Assembly: GCF_964275005.1 (NCBI RefSeq) | Contig: NC_092689.1 | Location: 11,455,479-11,519,478, forward strand | Length of the DNA stretch: 64,000 nt | Direction: 5' to 3' | Source of the DNA: Diadema setosum | Lineage: Eukaryota > Echinodermata > Echinoidea > Diadematoida > Diadematidae | Part shown: positions 21,034-34,265 of the stretch, in pieces | Layout: every line of letters begins with the position of its first letter | How positions within the stretch are numbered: position 1 is the stretch's first letter | Position numbers and translations under genes: made by a program | Notes under the pieces: model-generated | The model's input: the letters and a program-made list of their open reading frames with translations, nothing else | The model's database searches: none | Told to the model about the DNA's origin: nothing

Positions 21034-24000
21034 CCGATAAATTCTCTTGCATGTTTTTCGCAACATGTCAGTTGTTGCTATCATAACCTGGCCGTCGTTT
21101 CTCGATTTAGTCTTTCACAAGCTCGATGATCAGAAGAACTTAACGCATTGAAACAACACCAGAAAAACAAGCGAACAAACAAACATAACGCCATCTCCTT
21201 TGGCAAAAATCTCTTCATGATAGTATGATTTCATTACCGTACAGATATTTGTGGATTTCAAATCGAATTGCCTCGAACTTTAATTATATAGCCTTCAAGT
21301 TTTGTATTATAAAAAAAAAGATCGAAAACAGTCTCTGACCTTCAATTATTTCTTTCTTGTTCTCCTCTGAAAAGTTATTTCCATGCAATTTCATGGTTAT
21401 GTTTGTACCATACTCATTGCGAATTGTTTACTGTAGTTACCTCGACAACATAATATCAGTCTATACATTCGCAACTGGTTGGTTGTTAAATGGCTGCTGG
21501 TTGTCAGGGTAAGTGTATTGATTGTTGCTTCTGATATCTAGAAAACTTGACATTTAACGGAACCTGAGTGTAGAAACATTTTGACCATATAGTTAACATC
21601 TATTAAAAAAAAAAACCAAAAAAAAAAAATCATCGATATATTCTCTCATACAGCTCTGCAAGAATAGGTTCTAAACCAGAATTAGAATTGCTGAAACAAT
21701 ACACAAGATGTTTCTGAATTCCTTGGATTTCTCAAAGTTTATCACAACTTTAAACTTTAGTCACGTCAGATCCTGAAAGTGATGATAAGCTTTTGAGTTT
21801 AGATGATAATACAACCCTCTCTATGATAAATTCTAAACCTTCTATCAATATTTGCCATGTCACGTTTCCTGGTTTGCTCGTTGAACTTGCATGCTGTTGA
21901 TTCTGTATTTTCAACGATAAAAGAAAAAAAAAATGCAGGAACCAAGAAATGCAATCGAATGAAAATATTCGGAAAAATGTGTCTGATCAGCCGGGAACGA
22001 TAATATCACTATGGGGATAGTATGAAGCTTTCCTTGTCTCGTAATGATATTTCCAACATTTCCATGTAAGGTGTCTTGTTCTTTACTTGCGTTTTTCTTG
22101 CTTTTTATTCCTTTTTATGTGGGGGGGGGGGGCAAGTTTCTACAAGCAAACAATGCAGAAACCAAATTTCAATTGAAATAATTACCACCCCAAAAAGAAA
22201 AAAAAAAAAAAGAGAAGCAAACGCTCTTATCGTAGTGTTCAATCCTTCAGCCGTGATACCTTTGAAACTTTTCCCCTCTTAACAGGGTCACTATCAACGT
22301 GCATCATGTCTGCAAGAGGGCTAAATCGGGCTTGTGGGAAGGGGGAATTCAGGGGGAACAGGAAGACTGCTCCGGATGCCGGAAGAAGGGTGCGTTAAAG
22401 ATCATGGGGAGTCAGAGTATCCCCCCCCCCACCCCTCAACCCTTTGAATTGCCAGCACAGGCCTCCCTCCTCATCGGGAAGCACCCTCAAAAACACGTGC
22501 AGTGGATAGATGCAGAACCCACGTTATCATCAACCCATCAAGATTTGGGATATTTTTTTTTTATCTATTTATTTTTTTTTTTGCAGACATCATCTTGTCA
22601 TTATTTTCGCACTGCTAAATTTCTCGGCAAAAGAAAAGTGGAAATAAAGTTTGAATTTGAATTTGAATTGGAATTGGAATAATGTGATATAGGAGCTTGT
22701 GAAAATCATCGAATCTGTACAAAATCGGAGAGATTGGCAAAAGTATGCCAATTTCAAACAGAAAAATTAACTTCAGTCTTTTAAGAATTTTTAAGAATGT
22801 GTTTATGAATTTAGAAACTAGGAATATTATGACAATTCTGCAACAGACAATACAGACAATCGTGTATTGTAAAAAAAAAGCCCAAATGAAATACCTTGTC
22901 AGTTGTGAAACAAAAACAATAAATAGTAAATACATGTATTACGACAAAAATGCACACCAAATCACGTGGCTTCTAGGACTTGCTGGATCAAAGGACATTA
23001 GCAGACGTAGATTGATTTGTAGATGAAATATTGGAGTTCAGTATGTATGATATTTGTATGTATCTTTTTGGTTTCATCATTGATTCGTCCGTCCCTGATT
23101 GATGAGATTTTATTTGGATAGCAGCAGTCTCATTAACATGTTTATTTCTTTGTAGACTTGTGGTTATTGAAATAAAATTTGCATCATAATTAGCTATTCT
23201 TCATGTCGAAAACTTGCATAGGAACACGGCATTGCAAGCTAGTTTATTATTCAGATGTGCTTACAACGCAATGTTCTCGAAACGAATTTGAAATAATGAT
23301 CTATCCGACAACACTTTGCTACAATCGATTCATCCACATGACGTAACTCACCGTAACGTGACATTAAGAGAGCACCATAGGCTCTCAACGAAAATGACTG
23401 TTTCAAGCAAAAACTAAACAAAAGTGTAAACCAAACCCTGATTTAGCACGTACCGGCATTCCGATATCAATTGACATCTACGGAAGATCTCATATTTTCC
23501 GGAAATCAGATTTGGAAACCCGTGACCGTCTCTATATCTCTGACATTATGGTGTTAAATGGCAGGGACAAATTTGATTCGGAGAAAGAATTAGTTTGGAA
23601 ACATAGGCAAGGAAAGTGACCGAGCTCCATCTTGACAGCAGCTAATTAGCTGTTCTGCCTGCGTGGTTCCTGTACCTTAAGCTATCGGGAAGGATGAGCT
23701 AATTTGGCCTGTGACGTCAGGTGACCTCAGTTGCATGCGAATTCAGATGCGGGTTATAATGGCGACCTCCTTTATTGAAGCTGCAAACTTTGCCTACATC
23801 GCTTAAGAGTCAAGGGCTTGGTTCATAGAGATTGAGAGTAATATTGAACTTACATGGGCGCAATAACAAAAAAAAAGTTGCGATCGATCTCCAATCAAGT
23901 CTGTGCTTTTAAGTCAAGCGTAATTTCTTTATAAAACAGACTGACCATCAGCATTGATCTAACAGTCTAACGCACAATTCACTAAGTTACCCTCAATAAA

Positions 24001-25807
24001 TCAAGCGTAAGATCATTCGTAGCTCTTTATGAAACAGAGCCTTGGTATCATTTTCCTTTGTATACTTGATATCAAGGCAGACCTTGACCATGTTTGGTTT
24101 CTGTGAACTATTACCCCCCCCCCCCAAAAAAAAAAAAATGAATGAATAGATACAAAAATGAATAGCGTCTTCTTTCTTTCCATTGCGATGGATCGTATTA
24201 ATGTAACACTATTAAGAGGGATTCGATCCGGACAAGAGATTTGCGCTTTTAGTGTAAGCTTGTGTGTAAACTGTACAGAATCTGATAAACGCAGACACTG
24301 ATTCGCTTTAAGTTTCTACTTCCATGATGCTATCTGTCTGTGGATAAATGCGGTATCACTTTACAATTGTCGACTGAGCTTAGCCACATAATCCGGCTTA
24401 ATGCCAGCTCATGCAGGCCGCGAAACCACACCACTTGAATGGGTCATTTGAACTTTGTTGTTGTCTGCGAACAATAGAGGAAATGACTGATCTTATCGAT
24501 GCTGTTAGAGCCACGCTTCACATCGTATGTTATTTACTCCCTCATTAGGCGTTATAAACAGAGAAACATGACAGCCCATCATACACCGATGCCTTGATCA
24601 GAAACAGAAAAGTGGAAAAATAGAGACCTTACTAGTAAGGGCAAATATAAAGTTTGATTTAGCAAATATCATTTATTTTTTAAAGAGAAGAGAAATGCTT
24701 CTTTATATTCTGTAGTGAGTGTTATCATTTAAAGCAACAACTTTTTGTACAAACAACTTAAATAACACAGTTCTAGTTTTGTCATTTTTGAAGAAAAGAG
24801 TGATTGAATATCATAAGATGAGAGACATATTTATTCTGTATCGGCTACGTGTAACCAATCTTATTCAAAGTGGCAGTCACTCCAACATGTGTTTGTGTAA
24901 ACGAAAACGAGAGATATGTTAAAGAAAAATGGGTTTTGGTTGAAGGTATCCGTTTATTGAGGTGTGAAATGCTAGAATGAAAAAAAAATGATTTATGGAG
25001 GGCTAAAAAAATTGGAAAAAAGATTCATTGTACCCATGCAAAATCGGGCTACGTAGTGTGATATCGTTACACTTTTGTCAAAGTAACTTAATCAACTTGA
25101 AAATGAAGCTTGTATGAAGGGATCTATGGCAACGATTTTTCAATTCAAGTGTCATCATATACAACAGAATAGAAATTAGACTCGTTCTGTATGGTATGGG
25201 CGAAGCGATTGCATATCAGATAATTCATATTTGTGTAAGAGAGAGAGAGAGAGAGGGTGCGTGTGTGTGCTAGGTTAGCTCCCATGTACAATAGGGAAGA
25301 GCGACTCTCGATTATTGCGTAATCACCTTCATAGCTGAACGGGTATGTTGTAATGGAAAGACAGGGATTGAAAACGTGAGTGCAGTTAGCAATTCCATTG
25401 CGATCGGACAGATGAGTGAAAAAAGGTCGTATGTGCAGTATACGTGACGTAACCTGTGATGGTCTTTCATAAATACAACCATTTGGATAAACCTAAAATG
25501 ATTCCTCCAAGTGTGTAAGCTGAATAAAACCTAACGAATTAACCCGATAACACTGATGGTACCTTTTCATAATGGAATGGAATTTCCCATTTGATATGAT
25601 TGAAAATCAGTCAACAACGCAATCATTATGTGTGGCTTTAGTTTCTTAGTGTTCTCGACACACTTTCCAAGCTATTCCTTCTTGAATTCAAAACAAAGAA
25701 TCGCGTAAATTGTTTCAATTGGGGAGGTGTTTAGACGTTGGAATTGATTATGTTGTATTTTGACATCTATTTGCAGATATGTTTGTTGTATCAATTTGGA
25801 ATGCTCC

Positions 25808-25873
<66 letters not shown>

Positions 25874-26200
25874 AACAACAGAAACAAGCAAACAGAGAAC
25901 TAACGGTGTTTTGCATAGCGATCATTGTCATACAATAATTAATGTTGTGTTGCGAACACATGATATACTCGACCATGGAATGCTTTTGTTTTTGGTGACG
26001 GCTATTATTTTGCAATCGATTAGACAACTCAGCCTTGTACCTCCTTAGAATAAGTCAACTCTTGGCTTTCGGAACGTTACACAGCATTCTATTTTGCACC
26101 CTTAGTTTAGGATCACAGTTTGAATACAGCGGAAGCAAAAGCAAGGAAAGCACTGCATGCGGTGTTGAGTCAGACAGATGGGCCCCTAACCCGATGGCTG
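21034..26200. other. Non-coding interval between the foldback element and gene E
   Basis: No supported gene. A G-run lies at 22121-22132. A (TTTGAA)n-like tail follows GGAAATAAAG at about 22638-22680, resembling the 3' end of a retroposon. An (AG)n run lies at 25238-25256 and a (CAA)n array at 25808-25880. The remainder is AT-rich without visible structure. Frames at 22299-22682 and 25672-26048 arise from low-complexity sequence. Confidence 0.65.
25808..25880. repeat. (CAA)n microsatellite
   Basis: More than twenty near-perfect CAA triplets; read in other frames it gives poly-Thr, poly-Leu and poly-Cys ORFs. Confidence 0.97.
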
Positions 26201-26204
26201 AAAG

Positions 26205-26228
26205 GGGCGTGGTCTATACAAGGGTTGC
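26205..26228 (+). promoter_or_regulatory. Candidate core promoter of gene E
   Basis: GGGCGTG (26205-26211), a TATA-like TCTATACA (26213-26220) and AAGGGTTGC (26220-26228) lie in a row about 230 bases before the ATG. GGGCGTG/CACGCCC and AAGGGTTGC also occur in that order upstream of gene B. Start of transcription about 25-30 bases downstream is inferred. Confidence 0.4.
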
Positions 26229-26448
26229 CTGACTGACGAAGCTACTGACATGAGAGCAAGTTGCCGCCCACTTTTAGTGCAGGCCGTGCGCAAAGGAGAA
26301 GGCAGCGCCGATCAACCCAAACTTACGCAGGCATCATTTACGGGTGAAGCCGTTGCCGAGGAGAGTTCTGTGAATCCCCGTGTGCTTGTGAACATATCAG
26401 TCATAACAAAATCAGAGGACCTGAACGAGAACATCGACTGAAAACAAA

Positions 26449-27324
26449 ATGGAGTCGCTGCTCCGTTTCGCCTGCCTCGTAGCAGGTCTGCTGGCTGTCC
26501 AAGCCCAATGCCCACCGTCATGGCAGAAAGTGGAGAACAGCTGCTACAGGGTTTTCGGACAAAGTATGTCATTTGACATGGCTTCACAAATGTGCAAAAG
26601 CTTCGTTGGATGCGATGGGATTTCCCCTGGTCACCTTGCCTGTCCATCATCGTACCAGGAGCAGAGGTTCGTCAGGAAGCTGAGATTCGAGATTCTGCGT
26701 CCACTGAGGGGTTTCCAGATGGGTGAGGGGCAGCGTCTGCGACCTCAGACTGTGTGGCTTGGGCTGAGACTAGGACAGGGTGCTAACACTACCTGGGAAA
26801 GCACAGAGATGTACGACAATGCTGCCATGGCGCAACACTGGGGTGCCAACCGACCAGGCATGGCCGCCAGATTTGACCCCACTGAGATGCGATGGAACGG
26901 CAGGTGCGCCGTTCTTCCCGGCCAGATGCAGATGAACGGAGCCATGCAGAAATGGGGACACCAAGCCTGCAACATGCGATTCCCCTTCATCTGCGAGATC
27001 TCGGCACCTGGCATCTCTAGTGGTAATGGTACATTCGGCGCTGATGGTGGTTTCAACGCAACAACTGGTTTTGGACCTCAGCAACCCGCCAATCCTCCCC
27101 AGTGGCCGGGCACTGGCGGCGGCGCTGGCGCAGGTAGGGGTCAAGGTGGAGGTGGAGGCAGGGTTCCAGGTGCAGGTGCAGGTGCAGGCACTGGCGGACG
27201 ATTTCCCCCCAACACTCCTGGAAACACCCCACGGTGGCCGACAAGACCGAACACACCTCCGAACCCAAGAGGACCAGGCGGCCCAAGACCCCGACTCTAC
27301 CAGCAGGCCTACGCCCAACCATAA
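26449..27324 (+). CDS. Intronless spicule-matrix-type CTLD protein with basic Gly/Pro-rich tail (gene E)
   Basis: This is a complete 291-residue frame with an in-frame upstream TGA at 26422, so the ATG at 26449 is secure. Residues 1-20 form a signal peptide (LACLVAGLLAVQAQ-like core). Residues 21-184 are a CTLD with cysteines at 21, 32, 49, 55, 65, 153, 174 and 182 and the diagnostic VWLGLRLG and FPFICE motifs. EPN/WND calcium-ligand motifs are absent, so sugar binding is unlikely. Residues 185-291 are low complexity: Gly-Ala-rich, then Pro-Arg-Asn-rich, with eight Arg and almost no acidic residues after 200. Sequons lie at N113, N193 and N203. The layout matches the basic spicule matrix proteins (the SM29/PM27/SM50 group); which member it is cannot be settled here. 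The third-position GC content is far higher than its surroundings. It is probably secreted by skeletogenic cells and occluded in calcite. Confidence 0.85.
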   Translation: MESLLRFACLVAGLLAVQAQCPPSWQKVENSCYRVFGQSMSFDMASQMCKSFVGCDGISPGHLACPSSYQEQRFVRKLRFEILRPLRGFQMGEGQRLRPQTVWLGLRLGQGANTTWESTEMYDNAAMAQHWGANRPGMAARFDPTEMRWNGRCAVLPGQMQMNGAMQKWGHQACNMRFPFICEISAPGISSGNGTFGADGGFNATTGFGPQQPANPPQWPGTGGGAGAGRGQGGGGGRVPGAGAGAGTGGRFPPNTPGNTPRWPTRPNTPPNPRGPGGPRPRLYQQAYAQP

Positions 27325-28451
27325 GGACAATGTTTTGTGCATTCAATTGTAAATTCAAAACTAGTCATTTCATGTAAAATACGGCTCAGAAACCTTAAAC
27401 GTTAGACCACTCACGGGGCAAAGAACTCTGAGCAATCTACAAAGAAACCAGAACTTATGAATAGTGCATCGTTTGTGGGAGAACGGCGAATCTACGTGAG
27501 GGTAATTGAACGTGACGCACGACGACGGACGATCGCAGCTCTCTTCTTCGAGGAACGTAACATACACTAGCGCCCTCTTGCGGCAATTTGTAACTGAACT
27601 TTACACATGCACGTTAGGTAATGACACAATGATCTGTTTTATGTGAAATACCTGGGAACATTTTTGATATAGCAAACATTTTTTTAAAGAAATCTACGTT
27701 GCATTATTTATGCAAAGTTCAGTCAACTCACAGTGTCTTCCCCCGTTTCTGAAATTTGTCAAATGTAATTAAACGAGACTGCAATTGCATTTTCAATATC
27801 CTTTGTTGACATGTTGCGCTATATTTTGCATGTTTTGAGCAGATTTTAAATGTCGTAGGTGTAAAAGGCTCTGTAAAGGGAGAATTAAGGGAGTTATTTA
27901 TGAGATTTATCTTGTTAGTGTGATAGATCGTGGTAGTTAGCATGCGTGTTGCCTTTGTGTGATACATGAGTGTAAGTCCATGTTTGTGTGTGTGTGTGCG
28001 CGCGCGCGCTGCTGTTTGTCTTTTTGTGTTATGTTTATGAATGATATGACTGCATCATGAGTGAATGAGCTTAATAAACAGACAAGTGAAACAAACAAGC
28101 GGCATCTGACAACAATCACGCTGGTACACACACTCCAAAAACATTCAGACAGTTAACAAACTTCATTCATTTCACCTTAATTATCTTTAAGTTGAAATTA
28201 CTTTTAAAATATATATTTAAACATGACATGACCGAGCAGGACAATTACACTCAAAGATCGTGCAACAGAAATGAAACTCTGGGAAAAAACGGAGAAGGTA
28301 ATACAGATAAAAACAACTTCTTGAGCCATGAATGATATCAGAACATTGCATTATTTCATCTAATCTGAAAATAAATTACATATTTTCGAAGTTTATCCTT
28401 CGAAGGAAACTCTGATAATGCAAATATGTTTCTCAATGAAAGCGTTTCCTG

Positions 28452-28598
28452 GGGTCCGTTTCATAAAACTTGTCATCAGTGACAAGTTGTCATAGATGTG
28501 ACAAGCTACTGAAATCTTTGCATCTGATTGGCTGAGAGCAAATTTGTCATAGAAATGAGGCAGTTGTCACTGATGACAAGTTTTATGAAACGAGTCCC
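28452..28598. mobile_element. Short MITE with 34-bp inverted ends
   Basis: GGGTCCGTTTCATAAAACTT, then GTCATCAGTGACAA at the left, is mirrored by TTGTCACTGATGACAAG, then TTTTATGAAACGAGTCCC at the right with few mismatches. About 147 bp in total, non-coding. Sequences of the type 'CCGTTTCATAAA...TTGTCA' are common in marine invertebrate genomes, as I recall. Confidence 0.85.
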
Positions 28599-28774
28599 TG
28601 GTTACTGTAATCCATTCCAGTAATATTACTATAAACACATCGATCCAGATGAACATTTTTATCATATTGCACGTTTTTACAATCGAATTAAATGGTCTAC
28701 TGAAATGTATATTGACAATAAAAGTAATATAGTTGGTAATTTTCAAGGACTGGCTTATGTGAATCCGTAGGCTA

Positions 28775-28970
<196 letters not shown>

Positions 28971-29351
28971 CATATATCTATTTGTTTATTTATTCATTCA
29001 ATTATTCGTTTATTCATTCACATATTCATATATTATAATCAGGGTTGGCCAATTAGGTTTTTTAGGTGTCGCACCGACCTGCTAACGTTATCACTTTTTT
29101 TTTCTTTTGGTATATTACACCCGCACCATTCTCAACTGAGTTAACGATAAGCGAAAAATGCGACTATACAGACTTAAACGACTAAGCATGCCAACAAAGT
29201 CTGGCCGAAGATTTTTTCGTGGTTTGCGAATCATACCATGGGGTCAAATGCTGAAATACAGATGACGGATAAAAGTATTATGTAAACATTAGACCTGTAC
29301 GACAGCCGCGGAAGACTTCGCACTGTAATATGCGACTTTGTTGAAAATCTG

Positions 29352-29914
29352 AAGGAAGCAAAAACCAAAGTATTAATTTGGATTGAGTGAAAGCAGCAAT
29401 ATAAGTAGAACACATCAGTGGAAGTTTGAGTAAAATCGAACTATCGATTCAAAAGTCAAACATTTTATAAAGTTTCGGCGCCGTCATTGCTGGATTAAAA
29501 AAGAAAAAAAAAAACTACTACAGTTTATGACGTCATTTTGGACAACAATATGAAAACGTAAGGATCATTCCACAGATTTTTTTTTTTTTAAACCATGAAA
29601 AGTGCACCTGTGACTTACATTGCAGGAGTGATGTTATTCCCCCTGCTTTATGAAAGAGGTAAGTACATGTAAAGTGCTCTTTCATTGTGCCAGAAAAGTA
29701 AAAAATTATGCTGATTTTTCTTTATATTTGCTTTATATTGATATCCGTTATGACGTCATGAAGGTAAGTAGTCTCCTCATCCAGCGATGGCGGCACCGAA
29801 ACTTTAAACCTCATAGGTGTTGAATTGATTGCCCGGTTTTACTCAAACTTTCGCTGACGTGTAGTTGCTTTCACTCAATCCGCATGTATGTATTTTTGCT
29901 TTGGTTTCCTTTAA
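29352..29914. mobile_element. Foldback element about 560 bp
   Basis: The left arm (AAGCAAAAACCAAAG, GATTGAGTGAAAGCAGC, GAAGTTTGAGTAAAATCG, AAGTTTCGGCGCCGTCATTG, TGACGTCA) is matched in reverse complement by the right arm ending TTTTTGCTTTGGTTTCC. Arm identity is roughly 80% by eye over about 230 bases. The centre contains AT-rich unpaired DNA. A half copy occurs at 1158-1365. Confidence 0.75.
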
Positions 29915-32540
29915 GTCGGGAACCACTATGTTATTAGTATATAGTATATGATTATATTATATGTTTTATATATCTGTTCCGAGGCGTGGTCAAAAGAAAC
30001 GAGTGCGTGCCGACAGATACACCCAACTGAAAGGTGGCACATGTCATATTGCTTCAAGATTGTGTCAGCGCAATAGAGGAACCGACACGCACGTTGATGT
30101 CTGAGTCACAATTCTTCAAGGCAGTGATCATGAGGTAAGACTTTCCGGAGTCTATCGAGGGTTTCATCAAACAATGTAAGAACAATCAACGTGAAATAGG
30201 GGTCAGGGACTTCTATTTCACCCCCCCCCCCCTTCCCCAGCACACACAAACGCATAAACACCCACACACCCACACACGAACACTAATAAACGAAAAAAAT
30301 TGTAATAGCAACAACACACACTATAAGGGTGCAATATCATATCATTACCAGTTTTCATTAGAAGAGCAAAACTATAGATCAACATAACAGACATTCATCA
30401 AATATATGAATTGAAAATACAAAAGTTATGGATTTTTTTTTTTCACATCGCGTTTAACGTTGTTTAATCATGTAGTGCTATATTAGTGTTACTCATGAAA
30501 TCCGAAAGTGTTCCCCCCCCCCCCAAATTTTGAAAACGCTCCTGTACCCAACCTATACCTCATTCTGTTCATTTGAGTTACTATATTTCTCACATGTAAA
30601 GTAAGCTTAGCCCTTTGTGTGCTATTGGCACAGAAAACCCCAAAGCGAAGTACACAGTGTCCAAAATCCATGGCACAGGAAGGGTTACTTAGAGTGAGAA
30701 CTGTTGTCTCAATTTTGCATTGAATTACATTGACATAAAGACCTCCACACAGCAGCCCCTCCCAATTTTTTTTTTCCGAATGAGGTTGTGCGTTTATCAT
30801 TGCGCGTGTGTGTTAGAGGGGGAGGAGGTTATTAAGTGAGGGTAGGGGTAGTCCTTGTCTGAAAATGTTTGATTGGAAATATAGTCTCCCCCTTTTATTT
30901 TTTGAATGTCTGGTTTTTTGTTTTTTTTCTTTCTAGAAAGTGTATTGCCGGGAGACAATGTCCCAGGAATCGGGGCACAAAGAATGACTCATCAGCGAAG
31001 TCAAAGATATGGTGCACAACGTTGCCAATTTTGATGGGAAGCATGCACGAGACCTGGGAGTACTAGAGATACACAAAATTTACGTGGGACTACATGAATA
31101 AAGACCATTGTGTTTTCTGGAATGATTGCTTTAGACTTCTAAATCTGAATGTTATGTGAAACAAGGAGATACTCCCAGCACTGTCAAGAACATATTCATT
31201 GTCTTGATCATGAAGAAGTTGTGTCACTTTTCCTTTCGTTCATTTGTTAATGATAGCCATCTCAAACTGAGACATTTTGTTCAGGTAAAACGAAACTCCA
31301 TCTCTGGGGCATTATTACAGACTCTGAAGGAGGTACGCACTCTTCGACAAAACTTTGTCAGTTTACGTTTTGCGTAATTATTCGTCAGGAAAAAAAGTTC
31401 CGATTGTTTTGCATTTTCCCTTTTTGGCATTAACCACTGAAAGAAAAAATACAGCACATGTTATTCAATCTTTAATCCATAAAGAGAAGCTTTTAAGATA
31501 TTTGCTTTGTGTCATGATGTTCTGAAAATTAGTTTAATGCACATATTTTATAGAGTAAGATAAAGGGAATAATATGGATCGAATCAAAGTGTACTTGAGA
31601 CATGTAATATTTTGATGTGACTTGAGGGTTCCCCCTGAGCCCTATAAAGGTAGGGTAAATAAATAATGATTACGTCCCTGAAGTTACGTGGCAAGTTAGA
31701 TAAAGAAATAGACAAGACAACGGAAAGGTTGTTAAAATACGTTACATGAGTCATTTAGTCATTATTGACACAAACAATGTGCTTTTAACAAGAATACACA
31801 CAAGTGCCTATCATTATTATACGGGCGTCCTCGTTTTTCCCCCTTCTCTTTTGGCAGCAAGAAGCTTTCTTTTCTAACGAAGGGGACAGGAAATCAGCGA
31901 CTAGCGGTTCGTCAGAGACGATGACTAATGATTACTATGCTAATCCAAATGAAGACGTTTACCACAAATTCTATCTGTCAATACTTCATTTCAATTCAGT
32001 TATCCAATATTGTGTCAAAACACAACGCTCTCTATCCAGTTAACACATCGTGAGTACTTCTGTTGACATGATATTATGATTTATTTGAGCCACATAAAGA
32101 TAGACGGTGCAAATCAGAAAAAAAAATGACTCTTATGAGATGTTCCAGGAGAAGAAGAATAAAGATAACGTTAAAATTTATAGTTTTTCATGAATGCCGA
32201 AGATTTGAAAAATTGTAGTGAGCACAAAAACTCAAACCCAAAACACAAAGCTACAAAAGCACACACACACACTAGAATTAGAAAAGAAAATAGAAAAAGT
32301 GTGTCTCTTAAGAGAAGTGGAAGATGAAGAAGAATAAGGATAACTTTTTTTTTCAGTGATCTTTTTATTAATTCCATTTTCTTTGAAAATATAACAGTTT
32401 CAAAAAAATGCATATTATATACAGAACATTTTGTCATAAATGTTCATGCATGTACGAAACATATTCCATGAAAACAAGAATAATCATTCAATCCAGTCAA
32501 TCAAGCAGGAAAAAAATAACGTTGAAAGCTAAAGCACCTA

Positions 32541-32595
32541 CCCACACACACGCACACACACACCCACACCCCCACACACACACACACACACGCAC
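32541..32595. repeat. (CA)n microsatellite with CACCCACA variants
   Basis: CA dinucleotide repeat with C interruptions. Confidence 0.9.
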
Positions 32596-32927
32596 ACCCA
32601 TCTCGCCCGGCCGAGCACACAATATTATGTACACCTAGACGCCGAGATAGATCCAAATTTAGAAATGCATATTACAAAGTAAAAAAAAAAATAGTGGAGG
32701 CAAAGGAAGAAAATTGATTAGCGACAGAAAATACTCCATTGAAACGTCATCCGAAATGGACCAATAAAAAGACTCAACTTTGAACCTAGAACCTTGAAGT
32801 GATAATCAATTTCAGTAGCTCCTTGGAACCATCCCGGGATGGTGAAAATGTCCAATGTCAGTTTGAGGCGGCATGGTGAACAAAACAAGACCCAGAGTAA
32901 ATCTCACTTGTGTAGGCCCTACATTAA

Positions 32928-33269
32928 AAGTATTGTTTACCATTGGGAGCAGTGATTTCAAAAATGTTCGAGTTATGATGCAAATGTGTAGGTCAGTTGT
33001 ATCACAAAACATCCTACCATATAAAAATTTCGCAATAAAGCCAAAAATATCAAGAGATATCAGTATTTCTCTCACTACACCATATCTGTAGACGGTTTAG
33101 TCTAGAAACAATTTTATTATAACTATTGTTCACATGTTGTATATTTAACAATACTTAACATTGATTATAATGATTGAATTGGCTGTTTCTATCCCTAACT
33201 CAAATTTTAGAACTATTTAAAGCACTAAAACTGGGTTTTTGTTTCATCTGCAAAGGGTAAATATCGCCT
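32928..33269 (+). mobile_element. 342 bp TTAA element (copy 2)
   Basis: TTAA at 32924-32927 and 33270-33273 flanks termini AAGTATTGTTTACC and GGTAAATATCGCCT. The interior shares GGGAGCAGTGATTTCAAAAA, ACAAAACATCCTACCATATA and TTTTAGAACTATTTAAAGCA words with the copies at 20025 and 51633. The right end abuts the 3' tail of the retrotransposon remnant. Confidence 0.85.
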
Positions 33270-33294
33270 TTAAAAGGCAGCGTGCACAGTGCAA

Positions 33295-34265
33295 CAAGAA
33301 AAACAAACAAACAAACAAACAAACAAATAAATAAACGAAAACATGCCTTCTCGCTTAATGTGCGACCAACAGCATGAGGCTGCATCACTCGGATGACTGG
33401 AAGAGCAGCCTCTCTGAATGTTAATGGGTTGGTAATCGCGACCACAGGGCCTGGCAGATGGTTCCAGGTTCTGACAGCTCGGGGGAAGAAAGGAAATTTG
33501 TACACATCTATGGTCGCTTTTGGGATTACGTACTTCAGTTTATGGTCATGTCTTCCAATGTAAGTAGCTGGAAAAATAGCATGTGGTTATGGTAGGCTAA
33601 CTTGTCAGTGGTAGATCTTGTGAATGAGGGTGCACTGTGCAAGGAGACGCCGTGTGTGGAGACTATCCTAACCAAGAGCTGAGACCAGCGTTGAGGAAGA
33701 TGTTGAATACCTGTAGTCTCCATGTACAAAGCGAGCACAGCAGTTATCTGCACCTGCTCGAGAGAGTTTACCATTGTTGCTGTATGCGGGCTCCAGGCCT
33801 CTGGTCTCTGGCAGTAGAGGTCGGGCAAGTGCAGTGTAAGCTCTGGCTTTCACTACCTTGGTACATGACGATAATGTCCTACGAAGATGTCCTAAGGTTT
33901 TGCTTTCTCTATGTCTGATGTTCTGGCAATGCTTGTTTCAGATTAAGTCATGAGTGATTATCATTCCTATAGGTACTTGTATTCTTTTGCCTTGGGTATA
34001 GGGTCCTTGTGGAGATGGTAGTGGAAAACAGAGGGATTACGCTCCCGAGTGATAGACGAGACAGCATACTTCTTTACATAGAAGCTCATAAGCCAGGTTG
34101 AGGACCAGATGGAAAACTGCTGGAGGTCTTGTTGCAGTTATGTGACGGTCTGACTTTGCATCTATTTCTCTGTAAATGGCATAATCATCAATAAAGAGGC
34201 GAATATTTGACTGGATATTATCTTGTGTGTCATTAATGAACAAGAGAAAAATAATGTGCACGAAG
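33295..34265 (-). pseudogene. Degraded non-LTR retrotransposon (3' part of reverse transcriptase)
   Basis: Three minus-strand frames carry successive pieces of a LINE-type reverse transcriptase. 34261-34037 has FLLFINDTQDNIQSNIRLF followed by IDDY in place of the catalytic F/YADD. 33853-33668 has ARAYTALARPLLPE and CCARFVHGDYR, the conserved C-terminal 'YTALVRPLLEYA...ARFV' region. 33505 onward has FFPRAVRTWNHLPGPVV, the near-terminal 'R(T)xNxLP' motif. A (GTTT)n tail near 33303-33345 marks the 3' end. Frame changes between the pieces, the altered catalytic Ala and a missing 5' part show that it is dead. The family resembles CR1/L2/Rex-like elements; exact placement is uncertain. Confidence 0.8.

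Noticed and set aside
26745-27358. Several 100-190 codon frames overlapping gene E
   Set aside because: Shadow frames of the Gly/Pro-rich coding region; only the frame with signal peptide and CTLD is supported.
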